Shown piece by piece: positions 12,481-22,136 of a stretch of DNA of 64,000 bases. The translations under genes were made by a program, and so were the position numbers. The notes under the pieces are model-generated. The model saw only the letters and a list, made by a program, of their open reading frames with translations. It had not been told where the DNA came from and searched no databases. The DNA is from Pithys albifrons albifrons. Taxonomy: Eukaryota; Chordata; Aves; Passeriformes; Thamnophilidae. The stretch spans positions 90,154,431-90,218,430 of the forward strand of contig NC_092461.1 in NCBI RefSeq assembly GCF_047495875.1. Direction: 5' to 3'. Each line of letters starts with the position of its first letter. Position 1 is the first letter of the stretch.

Positions 12481-15400
12481 TTAAAAGCTTTGTAATTTCC
12501 CAGGTCACTTCCCAAAGTTTTCTAAAAAGTTGTCATCAGATTTGCAGTCGTCCTTAGGTGCCAAGGCATCTTTGAGAAAGTTACTGCTGTAATGTTTGAG
12601 GAGTCATTCAACTCTTTTACACTTGAAATCCTTTTGAACTGTCCCATGAACACAATCTTGTGCTGACAATGTGCTGCTCTTTGTGTGCTCTATTTGCTCC
12701 ATGTGTGGTCTTCTCCAGCCACTTCCTTTCCATGTAGGTCCTCTGAGGAGCCTTTCACAAAGCCAACTTTAGATCAGAACCTGCCCCATTCCTCGTTCAG
12801 TGAGTGCTGATGGAAATAATTAATGCAGTTCCTCTGACTGATCTCTTCATACCACAGTTGCCATCGTGGCTCTTCAAATTTTGGCTTACTTCTTGCTTTT
12901 GTTATATTTGAAGAAAGACTTACTGGTACTTGTGAATCCCTCTAGATGCTCCTCAAAATTCTTCTCATCTTCTTGTGCGCTTTTACGTGTTATCTGCCAG
13001 AATATACAACTCTATTTTTTAAATATGGACATCATTTTTTGAAGATATTTTGTTGCTTTCATTACACTTGCCACTTGCTCCTTAGTTATATGGATTCTCT
13101 CTTGCCTTTTCCCGCACCTTTCTTCGTGAGCAGGGTGTGTTGGCCCTATGCTTCCAATGTGGTGGTGACCTAAATAAACTCCAGATGAACTAAGATGATT
13201 TCATTCTCTTAGCCGACCCTTTTTAAACAATGTCCTTTTTTTCACAGTTCCACTTCTTGAGGAGTCCAGCTGCATTTGTTCCCAGGATAACACTGAATCC
13301 GAGTGTGCTATAGCAGCCGCTGCAGAAGAGTCCCTCAGCTGTGGGGCTCTGAGGCAGCCCCTGGGTGCTGCTCTGCCCTGGCTCACAGGCTGCAGCCCCT
13401 CCTGGGCCCTCCCCAGGCAGCTGCTCCATCACCCACCTACTGGCAGTGATCACCCTGTATTCACCCAGTTGCTGTAGGCAAATGAGGCAGCCCTATTATC
13501 TGCTTTGGCTGCTTCTTTGATGGTCTTAGGGTACTGAAAGTAGTGTTATCATCTTTGCTGAGCAGTTACAAACCAAATGTTACAATTTTTGTTTTAGGCT
13601 TTGAATTTCAGTCCATGTGGATCCATAAGGTTGCTCAATGAAATGGGGAATTTCTTCACTAGATTCTAGTTTTAAAGAAGTATATAACACTACATCATTA
13701 CCATGAAGGCCTACTTAATTTTTCACCTTCATCACCCATTTTTATGTTTTGATGTTATCATCTGTGGATTAATTTTCTCTGCCAATCTTCTCACAAGTGC
13801 ACTATGCCACTTCTTTCACTTAAGGCTGGACTTGCTTTCCTCATCATGCATCTTAGAATTTAAGCACTTGTTTTTGCCACATTTTCTTCTTTAAATGGCA
13901 GCCTTTTTGATTTTTCTCAACTCTGACTGATGCATCTCAAATCCTACAGCATCACCAGTACCACAAGTTCCATTTCAAACCACATGCTCTTCTGAACTTA
14001 CTGGATTTGTCACCACTACTTCCTTTAAAAGCTCACTCATGATACTCCTGATTTTAAGTGCCAGAAGACCAGTTCCCTTATGAACCTTCTCGAATGGCTT
14101 CCCTGTATCAAGGTAATGTTTCCAAATCTCAGTAAATCTGACTCCCTGATTTTTGCAGCCTAAGTATCTGGCTGAGGGAATGGCATTTGTGTTTGGCACC
14201 AGTATTACTGTGCTTGCCAAAGCATAACAAAATACGTTTCCTTTAAAGTGGGGTTATTTCCATAATCTATTTCAAGTATGGTGTGCCCTTCCAGATAATT
14301 GTGCCAGCACAGCCCAGGGTGACAAGGTGTGGAGAGAGGACAAATGAATGATTGAGTGGTAGAAAGGGAATTTCTAAGTGAAAACAGCCACCAAATATTT
14401 AACAAGATGCAGCTACATCCTCAGAAGGACTCTGTGCAAGTAATCCTCCTTCACATGAATTAACACTGTAAAAACAGAAAACAATTAATTATATAACATT
14501 GTTTGCTATTGCACAAGTTTCCAAAATTACAAGACTATGAACATGAATATTCAGATACTTATATTGACCTGGAAAAGTTCAGGCTTAAGTTTAAGACAGT
14601 AATAATAATGTCAGATTTTTCTAATAAATGAAACATATTTCCATTGTTTAAGGAAATATAATTGCTTGCTTTCTTACCTTCCCTGCAAACACATACTTAC
14701 CTTTTGGTGTTTTCTTACTGTGGGCTCATTTATATTAACAAACACCTCCACGTGTGATACGGCATAGGGGACTCCCATCAACAAGAAGGAAAAATATAGG
14801 CTCGTGAAATGATAGAAATCTCTCAGCTATCTATCTAATTAGCACTTGTTACAGAACTAAGATCTCTCCCTTCTGGAATGAAGCTGTAGAACTCTTTTTT
14901 TCACCTTCAGGATCAAAGTATTTAGTCTGAATTCCTATTTCAGTGTAACTCCCATGCAAAGTTGAGCTCTGAAATACATAAATTTGTTGCCAATGAAAAT
15001 TTTTGGGGAAAAACAATTCCTGAGCATTTGAGTTGTCAGGCTTCTTACAGATAGATACCAGGGCTCAGTAGCATGTCCAAATACAGACAAATATTACAGA
15101 TTTGAGGAAATACAAGTAGTGCCCAAATACAAGGACTTTTTTTCCTATAAAAAAAAATCCTTCTCATGAAAAGACCAATTTTCTAAACACAGTCTTCATA
15201 GTGAAAAAAACATGTAAAGTGTCATTTCTATGAATGGAAAGCTCCATTTCTGAAACTGCTCTGCAGGAGAGGTCTTTATCTACAGAAGGCAGAGTGAAGT
15301 TCTGAGCCTACACTCCTTCTTTCAACATTTGAAACACGCCCACGTCAGAAACAAGTTTACTCTTGCACATACATGAAATCATGAACTCATTACAGGCACA

Positions 15401-16077
15401 AAGACTGTTTAATAACTCAGTGCTCTTCTTACAACAAAATGGATATAGGAATGCATTCAAAAAGGCATATCTTAGTCATTACTTGTAAAGACTACCACAT
15501 ATTCCAACAGCATCTTGATACATGAAGACAAAACCAGGGTAGTTCATGCTTTCACAGGCCTTCTAGGATGTTGCCTTCTCTGAAGAACTAATGAAAGGGT
15601 TTTTTTTAAAAAAAACCCAAACCACTGAGGAAAAGAATCTGGAGAAGATCAGTAAAATAATGAATTATATTAGATATCTGAATTCTATAAGTGTTGGATT
15701 AAAATCCTCATAAATTAGAAACAGAAATGAAGATGCAGGAGATTCAATTAAAAAGTGCAAAAGCTTCATCTTAACATTATGAAGAGACAAACGAAATATG
15801 GACAGCAACTCTCCAAAAGAGCAGTCTCAGAGATAATTTGGCATGTAACAGAGGAAAATAACAAAAAGAAAGCAAAAAGCCTGCCCAATAACCCACCCCC
15901 AACACCAAAACCATCAAAAAGCAATAAAGAGCAGCAAAGACAAGCAAATTACAAGACCATACAAAATTGCTTCTGGTGTATTATAAAGAAAAAATAAGAT
16001 GATGGACAGAACTTCTGTTTGGGGTTATACACTTGCAGCAGAAGAAATTATCATGCCAAAACTTGTAGTCAAGGGAC
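12481..16077. other. Upstream non-coding DNA without recognised genes
   Basis: No supportable exon or RNA gene. A GC-richer patch (about 13290-13430) with several CAG/CTG-rich words stands out, but I cannot assign it. The sequence up to about 12700 could be a further decayed part of the adjoining LINE. Confidence 0.45.
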
Positions 16078-16132
16078 AAGAAAAAAGGAGAGGGAAAAGG
16101 AGAGGAGGAGGAGGGAGGAAGGGGAGAAAAAG
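16078..16132 (+). repeat. 55-base pure polypurine tract
   Basis: An uninterrupted run of A and G, GGA/GAG-rich, bounded by C at each end. Such tracts can form triplex DNA and are mutable. Confidence 0.9.
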
Positions 16133-16367
16133 CGCAACAGAAAACAGAAAGCTCAGCCTATCACAGGACATCGAGATGAGGCAGCACACAAACAGGAAAT
16201 TAAATGCCAAGTACACAGTAAGGCATCAGTGAACCTAGTAAGTTATGAAGACTCCTGTATTATTACTTGCAAATAGAGAGCAAAATTGAAACCACAACAA
16301 GGTAGATTAAAATTATACAATGTGTGATCATAAAACCACAAGAACCAAATAATAACACCACCCCACC

Positions 16368-16388
16368 AAAAAAAAAAAAAAAAAAAAA
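16368..16388 (+). repeat. Poly(A) run of 21 bases
   Basis: A homopolymer of 21 A after a CCACCCCACC-like segment. No retroposed gene body could be recognised upstream of it. Confidence 0.9.
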
Positions 16389-17877
16389 GACACACAAAGA
16401 AACCATACAGAGAAAAGTTACAGGCTGCAATTTTGGGTGCAGACAATATGGAAATTAATGTCACTTAAAGAAATCATGAAACTCATTAGAGGTTTCTGAA
16501 AAATTATTTTAAACATATTCAAAATTAAAAAAAACCAAACAACACACCATACTACATAGAGGAGGTGATAGACTCTGGCATCCCTGCAGCAAGGCTGCTG
16601 CAAAATTAGCAGATGGTATTCAAAGGATTGAATATCTTCCAGGCATGTTATACCTACCAAAGAAAAGACAGCTCAGCTGGTGGAGAACCTGCATCCCAGG
16701 GTATACATTACATAAATACAGGAAAAAATGAAAGACCCTAACACAACAGAAAAGAGACAGCTCTGGTCATAGAGCCTCAGACTGATCAATGTGATAGTAA
16801 TTGCACACTTAGGAAAGATGCACAAGAAAATGGTGATCCCTGTGTTTGTTTTTAAACATGGCATGAGATTTTAAATCCTAGTATAGGAGCCAACCTAGAA
16901 AACACAGTTCCGTAGGAATTCATAGGAATCCAATTAAAACTCCACCACGGATAACAAACATAATTTCTACCCTTTAGATGATCATTTTGAGTTAGTGTCC
17001 AGCTGGCAGAAGGTGAAAGTCACATGGACGCGACATATCGAAGTTCAGTAGCAAGTATGAAAAGAAGCTGCTGGTCTCAGTGCTGTTCTTATTTGAGTAG
17101 CAGGTTTGGTCTCAAAATAGACTGATTTTCACCTTCAATACAGCTGTACTATCACAACAGACTACAGTACAACAGTATACTACCTCCTATACCGAATTTT
17201 CTCTTAAAATATTGAATTGCACAAGCAGCCTTATGGCTGCCAAGGAGATTTTTATGGATATTATTCAAGTGGCTAACAGGATTTTCATTTACCTTTTCAA
17301 TGTTCATTAAATGTGGAGGGTTTTCTTGTACCGAGTGTAAACATTGGATTTTTACAGAGTATTAGTTTTTCATCAAAATATTTTTTTTCACTTGAATAAT
17401 GCCTTTGGAAGCAAGACAGCTGACAGTGCTGGAAACTCAAGTCCTGTAGCCACACAAAAGGAAATCAAGAGAGTGTAGGAGGTACCCTTTGATAAATGAA
17501 CAAACCAACTGAGCAAAGCAAAAAGCATTTATCTTTCCTCAGAAATTAATATGTTAACATTGGAAAACTACTTCTTTAGTGAAATTCTTCATACAAAATG
17601 TGTACTGCAGTTCTCACAGCATATAATTTTAATGATTTCATACATTTTAAATATACACCAGGTCCTGTTTTAGCTTTTGGTGTTATAGCAATATGAGGGA
17701 AGGCTGTTGCTTTTATTGACATTTTTACATTACTGCAGGTTTTAGTCCAGGTTATGCCCTCCAACCATAAAGTTGCTATTCCCAGGACAGCTTAATTCAT
17801 TTTGGGAACAGCTGTAAGTCAGTCTTCAGTATATGTACTGTTTTTGTGCCAACAGTCGGCAAATACAGTGTTCAGGC
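16389..17877. other. Unrecognised upstream sequence
   Basis: No coding or repeat feature I can support. Confidence 0.45.
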
Positions 17878-18002
17878 AAGGTCAGATGGGGCTTGGAGCA
17901 GCCTTGTCTTGTGGAAGGTATCCCTGCCCATGGCAGGAGAGTGGAACCAGATGATCTTTAAGATCCCTTCCAACCCAAACCATTCCATGGAATTCTATGA
18001 AA
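17878..18002 (+). mobile_element. CR1 LINE 3' end fragment
   Basis: Carries the typical tail ATCCCTGCCCATGGCAGGAG, then GATCTTTAAGATCCCTTCCA, and ends in a CCATGGAATTCTATG-like terminus. Plus orientation, 5'-truncated. Confidence 0.85.
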
Positions 18003-20760
18003 TTTGAGGGTATAGCACTCAAAACAGCCTTCTATGAAGGCCTGGCTATACTATGTATCCAGGATATTGTGACGGCCTTTATTAGTCTCACTTCTGGCTG
18101 AGCACAGAACTACAGAACTACTTTGTTGTATCAACATTTCCATCATGATGGGAAAATTGCAATGTTTTTTTCTCAAAATGTCATTGCCTAAAGTCAAACC
18201 ATGATACAAAAATAAATTCATTAGAATTATGCTTGTTTCTAGTTCACAAGCATTCAGACATGCAAAAGCCAAAACACTGGAGTTCAAAAAGTGTTATACT
18301 TACTTAAATGTCATGATTTTAAGCAAATTGTGGAGGGATTTCACAATCTGGAGTACTACAGAATACAGTTTTAATTCAGGGAAAGTACTGTGCTGCACCA
18401 GGTTGGAAAACATGGACAGACAACTGCAACTGTAAATAGAACACTATTTAGTAATTAGCTTTACTCAAATAGTTCACTGCATTTCATTAGTTTGCCTTAA
18501 ATTTAGCAGCACATCTAGTTGGTAGTAAAACCTATAAATCAATTTTTTCTGTGGCCTTGTGTTGACCTTACTCCCTTTATCACTGTATTTTATCTATAGG
18601 TATAAAATAAGCATTGACTTTTAATGTTACATATTTTAAGGGATGACACTGTAGCTGTGTTTCTTCTTTAAAAGGAAGCAGTGGCACCAGATAAAATTAA
18701 TGATAGAAAGAGTTAAAGGCTAACCATCTTGCACTCCCTGCATTACATTGCAAATTCCACCTGGGAAACAGACCCATGTTTCCTTCGCATGGACAGCAGA
18801 GCATGAATCTGCTGGGCTCTTGCCTGAGAAGGCACTGGGTTTTAATGTTAGGGCACAACCCAAAACGGAGAAGTTTCCTAAGTGGCAACTCTGGAGCAAG
18901 GCCAGAGACTTCAGAGAAAGACTGTAACAGGCAATTTTATTATTTATAAAACACAACCATTTTTAAATATTTTGAAATATCAGCACTTTTACAAACACAG
19001 ACAATAGAATCACTATAAGTAGCGCAAAAATTTTAGCAATGCATGCAGTGCCTTTCTTCCAGAAGCTGCAAAGTGCAGACGAAAAATACTGTGCCAATTA
19101 CAAAGGAAAATTACACAGCTTCAATAGATTGAAAATAGCTGTAAAGCTGGGCATATACCACTGAATATTATTAATAAAAATTGTCATATACTCTTCAACA
19201 CCTATTTCATATACTCTTCATAAACTACTTGTCTCTCAGTACTTCAAGATTCGTGAAGCTCTGAAGAAAAAAATTCTGTCTTTTCTACTGTTGTGCAGAG
19301 CTAGTTTTGTACAGAATGAGAGTGATGCAGAAGTGTAAGACTGAGAGGCAACGACAAACATATCACATGAACTTGAAACAGATGATGAACAGACTTTTGC
19401 AGTACAGAATTAACCGTGATTGTGTGTACTGCTGCTGAACACTGAAAGACATGCAGGAAACAATAATGTTGAAAAACTAAAGTAGAAATGAAAGTCGGTT
19501 TTTGTATTAGACTTCAAAAATGAGGGACAATTTTCATTAGTATCACTACAGACAGAAGTTACCTGCATATACAATCCCACTTACATTCCTGTAAAGAGTG
19601 TATCAGTTCTTTTCAAAACTGAAAAAAATTCCAGTTTCAAAATTCTTAATCCTAATGTGTAAGACCTCAAAAAACCCCTCAAAAGCAGATAATCCTTATA
19701 ACGAAGTTAGAATAAAATCAGAAGTATGAAAAATAATGAGCTTGTGCAAAGTTTTTCTAGATACTGATTCTGTTCTATTTCTTTGGGCTCGAGTCCTGTC
19801 CCCGTGCTCTTACTGAAATCACACAAAAAGCTGTCACCTTGTGCTATGTACTTGTAGGCTGCAGTTCACTGCTAAAGTGACTGGCGACCTTAAATTTTTG
19901 GCACACAACTATCCTTCAGCCACCAGAGGCCACTGCTGTTCTTTGCCTTTTCCCTGTCTGTAACGGCTGCAGTGAGAAGTCAGCTCACAGGAGCCCCAGG
20001 CAATGGTCACACCAGCTTCAGTCGTCTTTTCCATGTTTATATGCCAATGCTGCATTTCTGCAGAGAAAATTAAAAATAGTACACTTTTTAGTGGTGGATA
20101 GAATGCGAAAGTATCTAAATATTGCTTAGCCAACCTTAGCCTTCAGGAAGAATTGAAACCTTGCATTCCAAAAATCTGATTTCATTCTTTGGTATGATTA
20201 AATTTGTTAGCTTAAGGCAAGTTTTCAGATGTAATTTAATTATTTATCTGACAGGCTACAACTGAAGAAAAAATCCCAACGCAACACTCATTTGCAACAG
20301 AGTAAGGTAAATGAATTAACAAAGTAATAATTATCATTGAACAATGATAAAACTTTCACTACTAGAGTTTATAGGTTATCTGTACTCAACCTGCCCTATT
20401 TTTTTGATCAGGGATCTGATGTATCCGATTAACACTACTTGAAGAGACTACAGAAAGTGACATTAAAGTAATAAATGTAATAAATGCAATAAATGAGGAA
20501 TCATCTAGCTTGGTTAACTAAGGCTACATTGTAGTAAATGCTTTTTAATACAGTCTACTGAAACATTATATAGTTTGTAATTAGAAACTGGCCTTTCACT
20601 GGTGTATAGGATGGGGGAGAAAACATGGATATCCTGGAATGTAGTGAGAAGAACTTGAGCATTTTAACAGTTTAACAACTAAGCAGCAGCAATCTGCTTC
20701 AGTGGGAATGGGCTTTGGATCAGTCTTTGGGTGTAGGACTTGAGCAGCCAGAAATTATTA
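18003..20760. other. Unrecognised upstream sequence
   Basis: AT-rich, no exon, RNA gene or repeat that I can assign. Confidence 0.45.
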
Positions 20761-20961
20761 ACTGTGAGAGGGTGATGAGGCACTGGAACACGTTGCCTGG
20801 CAAAGCCTTGGATGCTTCACCCCTGGGAGTATTCCAGGCCAGGATGGATGCAGCTTGGAGCAATCTGGGCTAGTGGGAGGTGTCACTGACCACGGAAGAA
20901 GGCTGGAACTCGATGGCCCTTAAGGTTCCTTCCAAACTAAACTGCCCTGTGGTTCTATGAT
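20761..20961 (+). mobile_element. CR1 LINE 3' end fragment
   Basis: Contains the block GAGGCACTGGAACACGTTGC and ends TGGTTCTATGATC, the CR1 terminal motif. Plus orientation and diverged. The opposite-strand CR1 at 21170 lies only about 200 bases away, so the two face each other tail to tail. Confidence 0.8.
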
Positions 20962-21169
20962 CTGCACAGGCTGCACACAGGACAGGCAGCAGAGCTGGGC
21001 AGGGCACAGCAGACCAGTCCTTCAGCAGCAGCAAACCCCTGGCAGACCTGCGGGTAGGAGCAACAAGCGTTCCTGGGTACCACAGCCTAAAAAAAATTAA
21101 TAATGCGAGGGGAGGGGGTTGGGGGGGGTGCAGGAGAGGATGACAGGGAACAATCTCCTGGAGCGAACA

Positions 21170-21420
21170 GAATGATAGAATATGCTGAATTGGAAGGACC
21201 CATGAGGATTAGAGTCCAACTCTTAGCCCTTCACAGGGCAATCCCCAAGAGTCACACCCTGTGCCTGAGAGCATTGTCCAAACGCTGCTTGAGCTCTGTC
21301 AGGGTCGGTGCTGTGATCACTTCCCTGGGGAGCCTGTTCAGTGTCCAACCACCCTCTGGGTGAAGAACCTTTCCCTGATATCCAGTCTAAACCTCCCCTG
21401 GCACAACTCCAGGCCATTAA
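21170..21420 (-). mobile_element. CR1 LINE 3' end, promoter-proximal
   Basis: The sequence reads as the reverse complement of an avian CR1 3' UTR and end, opening with the terminal AATGATAGAAT-like tail. It resembles the intron 2 copy at 32900-33100 closely, including the shared stretch AATCCCCAAGAGTCACACC (one-base difference). It is 5'-truncated and non-coding. It ends about 650 bases upstream of the start codon. Confidence 0.85.
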
Positions 21421-21482
21421 CCAGGCAGCTTTGGCCGAGCCCCGCGAGCTGCCGGGCCCTGCAAGCGAGACCCCAGGGCTCG

Positions 21483-21545
21483 CAGAATCACAGAACTGTT
21501 GCCGCTGGAAGGGACTTCTGCAAATCACACAGTCCAGCCCCGCCG
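21483..21545 (-). mobile_element. Short CR1 LINE tail fragment
   Basis: A second CR1 3' end, beginning AGAATCACAGAA and continuing with the diagnostic GGAAGGGACTTCTG block, in the same orientation as its neighbour. It forms the upstream edge of the CpG island. Confidence 0.6.
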
Positions 21546-21588
21546 CCAAGGCCCAGGTCACCTAGAGCAGGTGACATGGCAGCGCGTC

Positions 21589-21594
21589 CACGTG
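21589..21594 (+). promoter_or_regulatory. CACGTG E-box
   Basis: A perfect CACGTG hexamer at the 5' edge of the CpG island, a site class bound by USF, MYC/MAX and MondoA/ChREBP-Mlx type factors. One hexamer alone is weak evidence. It is listed because the gene family is reported to respond to glucose, where E-boxes matter. Confidence 0.35.
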
Positions 21595-21768
21595 GGACGC
21601 TCTCGCAGTGCTGGACCCGGCGCTTGGGAGGGGCGGAGAGCCCAATCGAGCCGCCCGATCCCGATCCCGATCCCAATGGCCCTGCCAGCCCGCCGGGCTC
21701 CCTCGAGCCCCGCCCGCCGCCCTACCCGGATGTACCGACCTACTCCCCCACACCGCCCGGCCGGCCGG

Positions 21769-21779
21769 GCGCATGCGCA
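21769..21779 (+). promoter_or_regulatory. NRF1-type palindrome GCGCATGCGCA
   Basis: The sequence is a full match to the palindromic NRF1 (nuclear respiratory factor 1) core GCGCATGCGC. It lies about 300 bases upstream of the start codon in the CpG island, a typical promoter position for this factor. Binding itself is inference. Confidence 0.7.
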
Positions 21780-21832
21780 CTGGGGGCCGCCGCCGCCCCT
21801 CGCCCGCCGTGCGCCCCCCGCCCGCCCCGGCC

Positions 21833-21841
21833 ATGCCGTGA
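21833..21841 (+). other. Two-codon upstream ORF (ATG CCG TGA) in frame with the main start
   Basis: The ATG sits in the same 11-base context (CGGCCATGCCG) as the main start at 22076. It ends after one further codon at TGA 21839-21841, which is also the in-frame stop that isolates the main ORF. Whether it is translated depends on the transcription start lying upstream of 21833, which is not known. The bases CC/GTGAGT overlapping it also look like a donor site. Splicing from there to exon 2 would not keep the frame. Confidence 0.5.
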
Positions 21842-21844
21842 GTT

Positions 21845-21874
<30 letters not shown>
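21845..21874 (+). repeat. (CCG)10 trinucleotide run
   Basis: Ten uninterrupted CCG units in the CpG island, 202 bases upstream of the start codon and probably in the 5' UTR or core promoter. Such runs are length-polymorphic. Confidence 0.95.
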
Positions 21875-21876
<2 letters not shown>

Positions 21877-22000
21877 CCGCTCGGCCCCACCCGGCCCCGC
21901 CCGGCCCCGCCGGCAGCGCCGCCGCCGCCCCCCGCCGCCCGTGTGTAGGGCCGGGCCCGCCCGCTCGTCCCCGCCCCCCGTCCCCCTTCGCCGTTGCCCA

Positions 22001-22006
22001 GTGTGT

Positions 22007-22036
<30 letters not shown>
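22001..22036 (+). repeat. (GT)n microsatellite with one CT interruption
   Basis: An alternating GT run broken once by a C, ending about 40 bases before the start codon, so probably within the 5' UTR. It is followed by a G-rich segment. Confidence 0.95.
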
Positions 22037-22037
<1 letters not shown>

Positions 22038-22075
22038 CGTCGGGGGGCGGGAGGGACGGGGAGGAGGGGGCGGCC

Positions 22076-22136
22076 ATGCCGAGGGGGCGGCCCCCCGAGC
22101 CCGGCGGGGACAGCGGCCAGGCCGGCGCCGAGGCAG
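22076..22136 (+). CDS. ZNF236: ZNF236 exon 1 (start codon, residues 1-20 and first base of 21)
   Basis: The ATG at 22076 lies in the context GCGGCCATGC, with G at -3. It is the first in-frame ATG after an in-frame TGA at 21839-21841. Twenty codons plus one base run to a CAG/GTAACG donor. The leftover G joins the AT that opens exon 2 to make an Asp codon, which supports both ends. The encoded peptide starts [15 protein letters not shown], is Gly/Pro/Ala-rich and has no domain. The start is inferred: transcript data could reveal another first exon, but the phase match and CpG-island location make this the best choice. Confidence 0.85.
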
